Positions 1 through 5,671 of a stretch of DNA of 6,834 nucleotides are shown piece by piece. The stretch's first letter is position 1. Every line of letters starts with the position of its first letter. A model generated the notes under the pieces. It had not been told where the DNA came from, did no database searches, and saw nothing but the letters and a program-made list of their open reading frames with translations. Source of the DNA: Comamonadaceae bacterium (GTDB taxonomy: Bacteria > Pseudomonadota > Gammaproteobacteria > Burkholderiales > Burkholderiaceae_C); contig CANHUM010000092.1 in NCBI GenBank assembly GCA_947463845.1, forward strand, positions 1 through 6,834. The letters run 5' to 3'. Made by a program: the position numbers and the translations under genes.

Positions 1-27
1 CCTTTATTCCAACAAGATTTGTTCACC

Positions 28-975
28 ATGTCCCTTGCCTCTCTGATTTTTGCCGCCCTCGTCTTTGCGCTGTTCACGACGCTGGCGCTGGCCATGCTCA
101 GCCCATGGTTGCCCAACCCTGGCCGAGATCGCCTGGCCCGACTGGGCACCCAGAATCCTTTAGGGACGCGAGACGTCACAGCTTGGCAACGACTCCATGC
201 CCATTTGTTGTCGGCTTTGTTGTGGCTCAGTCCATGGACGGCTGGACTGTCTGGCGGTGAAGGGGATGCACCCCATGCGCTGCGCCTGCGCTTTGCGCAC
301 GCGGGCTGGCGTTCCCCGCTGGCGCTGCAAATCTATTTCACTTGCAAGACGCTGCTCACCTTGCTGCTGCCCACCATGACCTGGGTCGCGCTGAGCACGC
401 AGGCCTTCCCGGCTAGCCCTGTGGCTCGCCTGGCACTCGTCATCGCTGCCGCAGCGCTGGGTTATTACGTGCCCGATATGGTGCTCAAACTGCGCATCCA
501 GCGCAGGCAGTTGACCTTGCTGCAATCCTTTCCAGATGCGCTGGACTTGCTGCGCCTGTGCTTGCAGGCTGGTTTGGGACTGGACGCGGCCATAGAACGG
601 GTAGGCCGCGAAATGCGTCACGCCCGCCCAGTGCTGTCCGAAGAATTCGCCCTCACCGGGCTGGCCCTGCGAGCTGGCTCGTCACGGGCCGAGGCACTGC
701 GCAATCTGTCACAACGTGTCGGTCTCAGAGACATCGACGCCCTGGTGTCCATGCTGATTCAGGCCGACCGTTTCGGCACCAGCGTCTCCGAATCGCTGGC
801 CGTCTATGCCGACACTTTGCGAACCCAACGCCGCTTGCGCGCCGAAGAGGCTGCGGCCAAACTGCCGGTCAAACTGCTGATTCCTTTGATTTTTTGTGTT
901 TTCCCGTCGCTGCTCACCGTCCTGCTCGGTCCGGTGGTGGTCACACTGACACGGGAGTTTGTCAAGGCGGGTTGA
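28..975 (+). CDS. tadC: TadC-like type II secretion system F-domain membrane protein
   Basis: Inner-membrane platform protein of a Tad (Flp pilus) apparatus or a related type II/IV secretion machine. In this family it is thought to work with TadB and the TadA ATPase to assemble pilin. The 315-residue protein has an N-terminal membrane helix (about 3-25), two central helices (about 101-122 and 131-150) and a C-terminal helix (about 281-305). The T2SS-F domain spans about 163-300. It carries the family pattern FPDALDLLRLCLQAGLGL at 168-185 and the ADRFGTS...YADTLR...RAEEAAAKLPVKLLIPL block at 246-287, which is typical of TadC rather than TadB. Length matches the family. The start is the ATG at 28. 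A TTG at 19 is in frame, and the frame is open to the left edge, so an upstream start cannot be excluded. No Shine-Dalgarno is visible, as would fit translational coupling to an upstream tad gene outside the window. The gene 80 bp downstream (dgkA) is unrelated in function, so this is probably the last tad gene of its cluster. Confidence 0.88.
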   Translation: MSLASLIFAALVFALFTTLALAMLSPWLPNPGRDRLARLGTQNPLGTRDVTAWQRLHAHLLSALLWLSPWTAGLSGGEGDAPHALRLRFAHAGWRSPLALQIYFTCKTLLTLLLPTMTWVALSTQAFPASPVARLALVIAAAALGYYVPDMVLKLRIQRRQLTLLQSFPDALDLLRLCLQAGLGLDAAIERVGREMRHARPVLSEEFALTGLALRAGSSRAEALRNLSQRVGLRDIDALVSMLIQADRFGTSVSESLAVYADTLRTQRRLRAEEAAAKLPVKLLIPLIFCVFPSLLTVLLGPVVVTLTREFVKAG

Positions 976-991
976 GGCGAGTCTTGGCTGC

Positions 992-1009
992 AACGGGTAA
1001 GGCACCGTT
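992..1009. repeat. Inverted repeat in the tadC-dgkA gap
   Basis: AACGG (992-996) and CCGTT (1005-1009) are complementary arms around an 8-nt loop. No T-run follows on either side, so this does not look like an intrinsic terminator for tadC. It could be a weak mRNA stem or chance. Confidence 0.3.
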
Positions 1010-1055
1010 AACATGGCGTCGGTATGCTGCAGATTCAAAATCTCTCACGATTCCC

Positions 1056-1442
1056 ATGATGGACAAAAACACTGTTTCCCCCAAGCGCCAAGGACTGTCT
1101 CGTGTATGGCATGCCTTTTTTAATTCTCTCGAGGGTCTGCGAGCCGGATGGTACGAACCGGCTTTTCGGCAAGAGGCCATTTTGGCGGCACTGGTCTTGC
1201 CGGGGGCCTGGTGGCTGGGCCAAAACTGGGCCGAGGTGGTGATGCTGATCGCTGTGGTGGTGATGGTGCTGGTGGTGGAACTGCTCAACACCGCCATGGA
1301 GTCCTGCATTGACCGCGTCGGCCCCGAGTGGCATGCGCTGTCCAAGCGGGCCAAGGACACGGCCAGCGCGGCCGTGTTGCTCAGCTTGTTGCTGTGTGGC
1401 GGGGTGTGGCTGTCGGCCTTGTGGCGTTGGTGGGTGGCTTGA
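1056..1442 (+). CDS. dgkA: Diacylglycerol kinase (prokaryotic DgkA type)
   Basis: Small integral membrane enzyme that phosphorylates diacylglycerol to phosphatidic acid with ATP, recycling diacylglycerol left by envelope reactions. The protein is 128 residues from the ATG at 1056, or 127 from the adjacent ATG at 1059; neither has a clear Shine-Dalgarno. Counting from 1059, the surface helix motif YEPAFRQE (32-39) matches the E. coli NEAAFRQE region. The signature VELLNTAMESCIDRVG (73-88) carries the expected catalytic glutamate E81 (E. coli E76) and N77 (E. coli N72). KRAKDTASAA (96-105) supplies the nucleotide-site Lys-Asp pair. Three membrane helices lie at about 41-56, 59-80 and 103-123, as in the family. 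It is convergent with the lipid A phosphoethanolamine transferase gene, 10 bp stop to stop. That neighbour produces diacylglycerol, which fits a recycling role here. It is on the same strand as tadC but 80 bp away, so its own promoter is plausible, though I could not identify one. Confidence 0.95.
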   Translation: MMDKNTVSPKRQGLSRVWHAFFNSLEGLRAGWYEPAFRQEAILAALVLPGAWWLGQNWAEVVMLIAVVVMVLVVELLNTAMESCIDRVGPEWHALSKRAKDTASAAVLLSLLLCGGVWLSALWRWWVA

Positions 1443-1452
1443 TAGACGTGCC

Positions 1453-3147
1453 TTACGGCGAGCGGACAGAGCAGGCAGCGAAAACATCCAACTCGGGTTG
1501 CTGCCAGCGGGTCTTGACCTGCGCCAATGTCAAGACGGAATGAAACAGATGGTCGTGCGAGACAGCGTTGGCCACTTGTTTTTTCCAGCAGGTGGCATCC
1601 CAGCCTAACTGCAACTGCATGGGTTTAGAAAGCCACAGTGCCATGGGCACATGGGTTTGTTCCTTCGGCGCCATCATGTAAGGCATGCCGTGCAGGTACA
1701 AGCCCTTTTCACCCAGCGATTCGCCATGATCGGAGACGTACAGCATGGCTGTTGGGCGTGGTTGAGTCTTGAGCCAGCGCACGGTTTCACCCAGCAAATG
1801 ATCGGTGTAGTGCACCGCATTGTCGTAAGTGTTGACGATGTGCTCAACTGGACAATCCTGCAACATGTTGCTGCGGCATTCCGGTTCATAGACCTTCATA
1901 TCAGCGGGTGTGCGCTTGTAATAGGCCGGGCCGTGATTGCCCATCTGATGCAACACCACCACCGTTCCTGTTGAGACCTTGCCTGCGCCATTGGCTTTTT
2001 CCAGCTGAGCCAAGCGTTCAGGCAACACCCGCAACATGATTCCATCAAAACATTCACCACCTGGGCAAAACGTCGGATCTTTCAATTCCAGGGTACTGGC
2101 GCTCGCCACCCGGTCACACACCCCCTTGCAGCCCGATTGATTGTCCAGCCACAGCACTTGCATGCCCGCGCGTTGCAAAATATCCAGCAGATTTTCATGA
2201 GGGGTGTTGTTCTTGGTGTAAGCCTCGCGCCCCAGATGAGAAAACATGCAAGGTACCGAAACCTGGGTGTTGGTGCCGCAAGAGCTCACATCGGTGAAGT
2301 AAGCCAACTCTCCGCGGTCCTGCAGCTGTCTCAGCTGTGGCGTGGTGTCACGCGCATAACCGGCCAGTCCGAAATTGGCCGCACGCACGGTCTCACCCAC
2401 GACCAACACGATCAAAGGCGTGGGCAGGGCTGCCCCAGCAGACCGCATCATGGCAGCATCTTCACCGATGCGCTGCAAGGGCAACTGGGCCTGCGCAGTC
2501 TGTCCTGCCAACAAACGCGCGCCGGCGTAAACAGTGTTGATGGGATTGACCATGTAGCGCAAGGATTTGTGATTGCGCATGGTGGAGGAAAATTCCTGGA
2601 ACGAAGCCCAGACCACCACCAGCATGAGCAGCAGCGCCAAAACAGCCAAACCCAGCTGACGCCCCAACAAGCGCCTGACAGGGAGCTTTTGCACGGGCTG
2701 CCGCCACCACCACCAGCCGGGTAGACCCACGCCCAAGGCCAGCACAGCCAGCATGGACCACGACAACAAGTCGCGCACCTCACGCACATCGGTCTGCAAA
2801 GTGTTGGCCATCATGGTGGGATCGATCACGACACCATAGGTCTGCATGAAATAGCTGTTGGCTGCCACCATCAACAGCAGCAATACGCCTGCTGGCTTGC
2901 GCCAGCCGGGCCAAACCAACAGGCTCAACAGCACGGTCGTGGCCGACAGCACGATCAGCACCATCGCCACCAGGCCAAGCCAGGTGCGCAAGCTGTGGTG
3001 GTCCGTGACAGCCCACAGGGCCCGCCAAAGGGGCAGGTTGCCCAAGGTCGTCAGCCACAAGGCCAACACCAGCAATAGACTCAAGGGGTGCCAAGGACGG
3101 CGAACCGCCGCATCAGCTGGGGAAACATCGGAAGTTTGGAGGGTCAT
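1453..3147 (-). CDS. eptA: Lipid A phosphoethanolamine transferase (EptA/MCR family)
   Basis: Inner-membrane enzyme that moves phosphoethanolamine from phosphatidylethanolamine to lipid A phosphates on the periplasmic face. In this family the reaction lowers surface charge and raises resistance to cationic peptides and polymyxins. The 564-residue protein starts at the ATG at 3147; a TTG at 3153 is in frame. Five membrane helices lie at about 24-43, 55-78, 84-104, 129-145 and 164-184, followed by a periplasmic alkaline-phosphatase-like domain from about 245. Active-site residues aligned to MCR-1 are all present: E252 (VVGET), T294 in SCGTNT as the phosphoethanolamine-accepting nucleophile, K341 (CKGVC), H405 (MGNHGPAY), D473-H474 (SDHGES) and H486 (LHGMP). 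Cysteine pairs fitting disulfides are 290/300, 340/344, 361/366 and 424/432, with C520 and C559 left over. The gene converges on dgkA. I saw no clear PmrA-type CTTAAG tandem upstream. EptA (lipid A) is preferred to EptB/EptC because of the close match to the MCR/EptA motif blocks, but the exact acceptor is inferred. Confidence 0.93.
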   Translation of the reverse strand: MTLQTSDVSPADAAVRRPWHPLSLLLVLALWLTTLGNLPLWRALWAVTDHHSLRTWLGLVAMVLIVLSATTVLLSLLVWPGWRKPAGVLLLLMVAANSYFMQTYGVVIDPTMMANTLQTDVREVRDLLSWSMLAVLALGVGLPGWWWWRQPVQKLPVRRLLGRQLGLAVLALLLMLVVVWASFQEFSSTMRNHKSLRYMVNPINTVYAGARLLAGQTAQAQLPLQRIGEDAAMMRSAGAALPTPLIVLVVGETVRAANFGLAGYARDTTPQLRQLQDRGELAYFTDVSSCGTNTQVSVPCMFSHLGREAYTKNNTPHENLLDILQRAGMQVLWLDNQSGCKGVCDRVASASTLELKDPTFCPGGECFDGIMLRVLPERLAQLEKANGAGKVSTGTVVVLHQMGNHGPAYYKRTPADMKVYEPECRSNMLQDCPVEHIVNTYDNAVHYTDHLLGETVRWLKTQPRPTAMLYVSDHGESLGEKGLYLHGMPYMMAPKEQTHVPMALWLSKPMQLQLGWDATCWKKQVANAVSHDHLFHSVLTLAQVKTRWQQPELDVFAACSVRSP

Positions 3148-3185
3148 CGGCAACAGTGCGCTAAGTAACCGTGTCCATTTTAAAG

Positions 3186-3203
3186 ACCTGCCTTATCGCC
3201 ACA
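3186..3203 (-). promoter_or_regulatory. Upstream motif shared with aroE (copy 1, eptA side)
   Basis: Read on the minus strand this is TGTGGCGATAA followed by GGCAGGT, ending 38 nt before the eptA ATG. The same two blocks occur upstream of aroE on the same strand at 5597-5617, with three extra bases between them. GATAAG resembles a -10 hexamer, but no good -35 sits 16-18 nt upstream in either copy, so a regulator site is equally possible. Confidence 0.4.
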
Positions 3204-3260
3204 TTGATCGTATTCAGAATTTGTAAAGGCTCGCTTGTGTCAGGTCTGGTTGGCACGGTC

Positions 3261-3275
3261 GCCAGCTTGGCTGGC
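3261..3275. repeat. Perfect hairpin in the eptA/dehydrogenase divergent region
   Basis: GCCAGC (3261-3266) and GCTGGC (3270-3275) are perfect complements around a 3-nt loop. The right arm can alternatively pair with GCCAG at 3281-3285 (CTGGC-TGATG-GCCAG), so two mutually exclusive stems are possible. It lies between divergent genes, where a terminator is not expected. It could be an operator cluster or a leader structure for either gene. Confidence 0.45.
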
Positions 3276-3332
3276 TGATGGCCAGGATTTTATGCTGCGG
3301 TAGCCGGGCATGAACACTTTGTTTTTGTTCTC

Positions 3333-3345
3333 TTGACCAAGTCAA
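3333..3345. promoter_or_regulatory. Inverted repeat TTGAC-N3-GTCAA, possible operator or -35 region
   Basis: TTGAC (3333-3337) and GTCAA (3341-3345) are complementary arms 3 nt apart, 67 nt before the dehydrogenase start. TTGACC would also serve as a good -35 hexamer for that gene, but the matching -10 position (about 3356-3362) is pyrimidine-rich and unconvincing. An operator overlapping a weak promoter would explain both features; this is inference. Confidence 0.35.
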
Positions 3346-3370
3346 ACCCGAGACTCCTTTTTTGAGCCAG

Positions 3371-3387
3371 GATGGATACAGTCCATC
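3371..3387. promoter_or_regulatory. Inverted repeat GATGGA-N5-TCCATC upstream of the dehydrogenase
   Basis: GATGGA (3371-3376) and TCCATC (3382-3387) form perfect 6-bp arms around TACAG, 24 nt before the ATG at 3412. The size and position suit a dimeric regulator site or a small 5' leader stem. No regulator gene is in the window, so the binding protein is unknown. Confidence 0.4.
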
Positions 3388-3401
3388 ACTTATTCACCGA
3401 C

Positions 3402-3406
3402 AGGAA
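3402..3406 (+). promoter_or_regulatory. Ribosome binding site of the dehydrogenase gene
   Basis: AGGAA lies 5 nt before the ATG at 3412. It is one of only two clear Shine-Dalgarno sequences in the window and fixes this start. Confidence 0.75.
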
Positions 3407-3411
3407 CAAGC

Positions 3412-4293
3412 ATGACCCACATCGGCATGATCGGCATCGGGTTGATGGGCCACGGCATCGCCAGCAACCTGCTCAAGCACGGCCATCACCTCACCGTCCT
3501 TGAACATGCGGGCAACCAGCCACTCGATGCCCTGCGGGCTGCTGGTGCGCAGATCTGCACCTCTGCGCAAGTCTTGGCGTCGCAGTCCGATGTGATCATC
3601 CTGTGCGTCACAGGTACACCTCAAGTCGAAGCCGTGCTGATGGGAGATGACGGCGTATTGCAAGGTCTACGTCGGGGAACCACCGTCATCGACTGCTCAA
3701 CCGCCGAGCCCGCTTCCACCGAGAAAGTTGCAGCGCTGGTCATTGCCCAAGGCGGGCAATTCCTGGACTCGCCCATGACCCGCACGCCCAAAGAGGCGGC
3801 CGAGGGGCGACTGAACTTGCTGGTGGGAGGTGATGCCGCGCTGTTTGAACGCTGCCGCCCCATCCTGGCCTGCTTTGCAGAAAACATCGTGCACACCGGA
3901 CCCATCGGCTCCGGCCACCGCATGAAGCTTTTGCACAACTACGTGTCGCTGGGCACCGTAACGCTGCTGGCCGAGGCCGCAGCCTGTGCGCAGCGCTCCG
4001 GGGTGGACACACAAACTTTCGTGGATGTGCTGGCCATGGGCGGTGGCTGGGGCGCAGCTTTGGAACGGCTCAAACCCGCTTTGCTCTCAAGTGACCCGAC
4101 AGGCCTGCGTTTTTCCATGGCCAACGCCCTCAAAGACCTGAGCTATTACAACGACATGGCGCAGAAGATGCAGGCCGAAACTTCGGTGTCGAAGGCCGTT
4201 CAGAGCACCCTGCAAAGCGCTTGCGATGCAGGCCATTCGCAAGCGCTGGTACCCGAGTTGATTGGCTTGTTGGCCCATCGCCATCAGGCTTGA
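3412..4293 (+). CDS. Beta-hydroxyacid dehydrogenase, 3-hydroxyisobutyrate/YihU superfamily
   Basis: Predicted soluble NAD(P)-dependent dehydrogenase that interconverts a beta-hydroxyacid or related short hydroxy compound and its aldehyde or ketone. The 293-residue protein has the family length. The N-terminal Rossmann motif GMIGIGLMGHGIASNL (5-20) is canonical. E31 at the end of the second strand suggests NAD over NADP (inference). The catalytic lysine is K172 in GSGHRMKLLHNY, with N176 and S179 nearby, and K241-D242 sits in the C-terminal helical domain. The substrate loop is unusual: DSPMTRTPKEAAEGRLNLL (from 119) replaces the common DAPVSGG. The resulting R124-T125 pair aligns with Arg123-Thr124 of E. 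coli sulfolactaldehyde reductase YihU, recalled from memory. However, YihU's first Asn after the catalytic Lys is H175 here. The substrate may therefore be an acid with a sulfonate or carboxylate end, but neighbours give no pathway clue. It converges on the cytochrome gene, 7 bp stop to stop. Alternatives are 3-hydroxyisobutyrate dehydrogenase or tartronate semialdehyde reductase. Confidence 0.85.
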   Translation: MTHIGMIGIGLMGHGIASNLLKHGHHLTVLEHAGNQPLDALRAAGAQICTSAQVLASQSDVIILCVTGTPQVEAVLMGDDGVLQGLRRGTTVIDCSTAEPASTEKVAALVIAQGGQFLDSPMTRTPKEAAEGRLNLLVGGDAALFERCRPILACFAENIVHTGPIGSGHRMKLLHNYVSLGTVTLLAEAAACAQRSGVDTQTFVDVLAMGGGWGAALERLKPALLSSDPTGLRFSMANALKDLSYYNDMAQKMQAETSVSKAVQSTLQSACDAGHSQALVPELIGLLAHRHQA

Positions 4294-4300
4294 GGTGGCG

Positions 4301-4684
4301 TCACTTGGGCGCTTGGGCTTTTTGGCGTCTGGCGACTTCTTTCTGCATCGCCTGAAGGGTTTTGGCATCCGGGGTTTGCCAATTTCCACCTGATTGATTG
4401 ACCATGAAAATCAGCGCCTCGGCAAACGCCTCGAGGGTCAAATCAGGCTTGCCACCTTTGGGTGGCATTGTTCTGATGCCCACATAGCCGTGTGCAGTGA
4501 GGGTGACTTGCCCTTCGCGGATCAGGGGCGCCCACTGGTTTTTGTTGCCCAATTGCGGCGCCTTGGGGAAAGCCTGCGAGTGGCAGCTGGCACACACAGC
4601 CTTGTATGTGCCCTCCCCAGAGGCCCACGTCGGCATCACCACCGCCACCGAACAAGCCATGAGACATTTCAAAACCGTTTTCAT
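4301..4684 (-). CDS. Small exported c-type cytochrome (class I, c5-like)
   Basis: Predicted periplasmic single-haem electron carrier of 127 residues. The signal peptide covers about 1-21 (MKTVLK, a hydrophobic core, then TWA before SG). The haem-attachment motif CASCH is at 31-35, with C31 and C34 binding haem and H35 as proximal ligand. M73 in RTMPPKGG is the likely distal ligand, a pattern typical of the c5 group. A short proline/glycine linker and an amphipathic helix (about 83-96) follow, then a basic, Gln/Lys-rich tail (about 111-127). The start at 4684 is preferred over in-frame upstream starts (4702, 4738) because it gives a clean signal peptide and has AAAGG 7 nt upstream. The gene lies 61 bp downstream of aroE on the same strand with no obvious terminator between, so co-transcription is possible. 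The redox partner is not identifiable from this window. Confidence 0.88.
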   Translation of the reverse strand: MKTVLKCLMACSVAVVMPTWASGEGTYKAVCASCHSQAFPKAPQLGNKNQWAPLIREGQVTLTAHGYVGIRTMPPKGGKPDLTLEAFAEALIFMVNQSGGNWQTPDAKTLQAMQKEVARRQKAQAPK

Positions 4685-4691
4685 ACCTTGA

Positions 4692-4696
4692 CCTTT
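4692..4696 (-). promoter_or_regulatory. Ribosome binding site of the cytochrome gene
   Basis: On the minus strand AAAGG lies 7 nt before the ATG at 4684, inside a purine-rich GGAGAAAGG tract. It supports this start over the longer in-frame ones. Confidence 0.6.
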
Positions 4697-4745
4697 CTCC
4701 ATCCAACACCTTGCAATCAAAAGCCTGACAGCGGCCACCCTGACC

Positions 4746-5576
4746 TCAAACCCAAGGCACCTTCAAATTTTGAATGACTTCGGCAGTATTGGGGCGGACA
4801 CCGCGCCACCAGGCAAATGCCTCGGCCGCTTGCTCGGCCAGCATGCCCACGCCATCGGCCAGACGCGTCACTCCTGCTTGCTGAGCCAATTGCAAAAAAG
4901 GCGTGAGGCCTTTGCCATAGGTCAGGTCGTAAGCCAGGCAACCCGGGGCAAACACACCGGCATTTAAAGGCGGCAGTTCGGCCGTCAGGCTGGACGAACT
5001 CGCATTGAGCACCACATCAAAAGCCCCCTGCACATCGTCATACCCCAATCCCTTGACCGGCACCCGGCTTGTCTGGTGCTGCTGTGCCAGCGCAGCCAGC
5101 TCCACAGCTTTGGCGACGGTGCGGTTGACGATGACCAGCTCACCCGGCTGCTCGGCCAGCAAGGGCAGCAAAGCGCCGCGGGTGGCACCGCCCGCCCCCA
5201 GAATCAAGACACGGCGACCTTGGAGCGCGCATGCCAGGTTGTGCACCAGATCGCGCACCAGACCCACGCCATCAAAGTTTTCAGCGTACACCTTGCCGTC
5301 TTCAAATTTCATCGCATTCACTGCACCCGCCATTTGCGCGCTGGGGGCCAGGTCGGTGGCATAGGCAAAAGCATCCAGCTTGAAAGGGGCAGTCACATTC
5401 ATACCGCGTCCGCCCATGGCGCGAAACGCGTCCACCGCAGCTGCAAACCCCTCCAATGGGGCCCACAACTTGGTGTATTCAATGTCCTGGCCTGTGACCT
5501 GCGCAAATGCAGTGTGGATCAAAGGCGACTTGCTTTGTTCGATGGGGTTGCCGATGACGGCATAACGGTCGGTCAT
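4746..5576 (-). CDS. aroE: Shikimate dehydrogenase AroE
   Basis: Cytoplasmic enzyme of the shikimate pathway that reduces 3-dehydroshikimate to shikimate with NADPH. The 276-residue protein is full length. The substrate domain shows VIGNPIEQSKSPLIH (7-21; S15 and S17 bind shikimate), NVTAPFK (60-66; catalytic K66), N87 in GAVNAM and catalytic D102 in ENFDG. The NADP domain shows the glycine-rich loop GAGGATRG (127-134) and the NRTVAK motif (151-156) that reads the NADP 2'-phosphate. Q249 (GMLAEQ) closes the site. The usual N-T-D-G is N-F-D-G here, with F101 replacing Thr. The ATG at 5576 matches the conserved N-terminus but lacks a well-spaced Shine-Dalgarno. A TTG at 5591 adds five residues and has AGGTGA just 3 nt upstream. 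The transporter gene is divergent, 95 bp away, and the cytochrome gene lies 61 bp downstream on the same strand. Confidence 0.95.
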   Translation of the reverse strand: MTDRYAVIGNPIEQSKSPLIHTAFAQVTGQDIEYTKLWAPLEGFAAAVDAFRAMGGRGMNVTAPFKLDAFAYATDLAPSAQMAGAVNAMKFEDGKVYAENFDGVGLVRDLVHNLACALQGRRVLILGAGGATRGALLPLLAEQPGELVIVNRTVAKAVELAALAQQHQTSRVPVKGLGYDDVQGAFDVVLNASSSSLTAELPPLNAGVFAPGCLAYDLTYGKGLTPFLQLAQQAGVTRLADGVGMLAEQAAEAFAWWRGVRPNTAEVIQNLKVPWV

Positions 5577-5596
5577 GAAAGGAAATTCCAATAATC

Positions 5597-5617
5597 ACCT
5601 GCCATCTTATCGCCACA
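5597..5617 (-). promoter_or_regulatory. Upstream motif shared with eptA (copy 2, aroE side)
   Basis: Read on the minus strand: TGTGGCGATAAG, two bases, then GGCAGGT, ending 20 nt before the aroE ATG. It repeats the block at 3186-3203 upstream of eptA, with a 3-nt insertion. The overlapping GATAAG/TAAGAT could be a -10 element. The distal AGGT also doubles as the possible Shine-Dalgarno of the alternative TTG start. Confidence 0.4.
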
Positions 5618-5659
5618 GAGAGATGCCGTTTCTGCAGGGGCTCACGCGACGCCTGTCGA

Positions 5660-5665
5660 TATACT
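5660..5665 (+). promoter_or_regulatory. Candidate -10 element of the transporter gene
   Basis: TATACT differs from TATAAT at one position. The -35 region 17 nt upstream (5637-5642) is G-rich and does not resemble TTGACA, so an activator may be needed. Transcription would be expected to start at about 5671-5673, which is the GTG start codon itself. Confidence 0.45.
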
Positions 5666-5671
5666 TTTGTG

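Larger units (their letters stand above)
3148..3411. other. Divergent intergenic control region between eptA and the dehydrogenase
   Basis: This 264-bp stretch has no credible gene. It is AT-richer than its surroundings near the eptA side (3170-3235). It contains the shared motif, a hairpin cluster of TGGC/GCCA elements and two inverted repeats, listed separately. Both flanking genes must be transcribed from within it. No consensus promoter with both elements could be identified on either strand. Confidence 0.7.

Noticed and set aside
558..1055. Long plus-strand open frame upstream of and in frame with dgkA, which would give a fused 294-residue protein.
   Set aside because: The segment before 1056 overlaps the well-supported tadC gene in another frame, is Arg/Pro-rich with no family features, and the dgkA product is complete from 1056.
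1443..1452. Bidirectional terminator between dgkA and eptA.
   Set aside because: The gap is only 10 bp and no GC-rich stem with flanking A/T runs is visible there or just inside the gene ends.
2137..2724. Plus-strand open frame of 195 codons over eptA.
   Set aside because: It is antisense to the region encoding EptA active-site motifs and has no domain or ribosome binding site.
3251..3266. Possible sigma-54 promoter: TGGCACG at 3251-3257.
   Set aside because: The -24-like element is good, but the GC dinucleotide expected at -12 is one base out of position and TTGC is absent.
4294..4300. Terminator between the dehydrogenase and cytochrome genes.
   Set aside because: The gap is 7 bp; the nearby T-run at about 4319-4323 follows a direct repeat (TTGGGC twice) rather than an inverted repeat.
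4652..4684. Lipobox-like LMAC at residues 8-11 of the cytochrome signal peptide.
   Set aside because: It would leave almost no hydrophobic core before the cysteine and has Met at -2; the hydrophobic stretch continues to a normal signal peptidase I site near residue 21.
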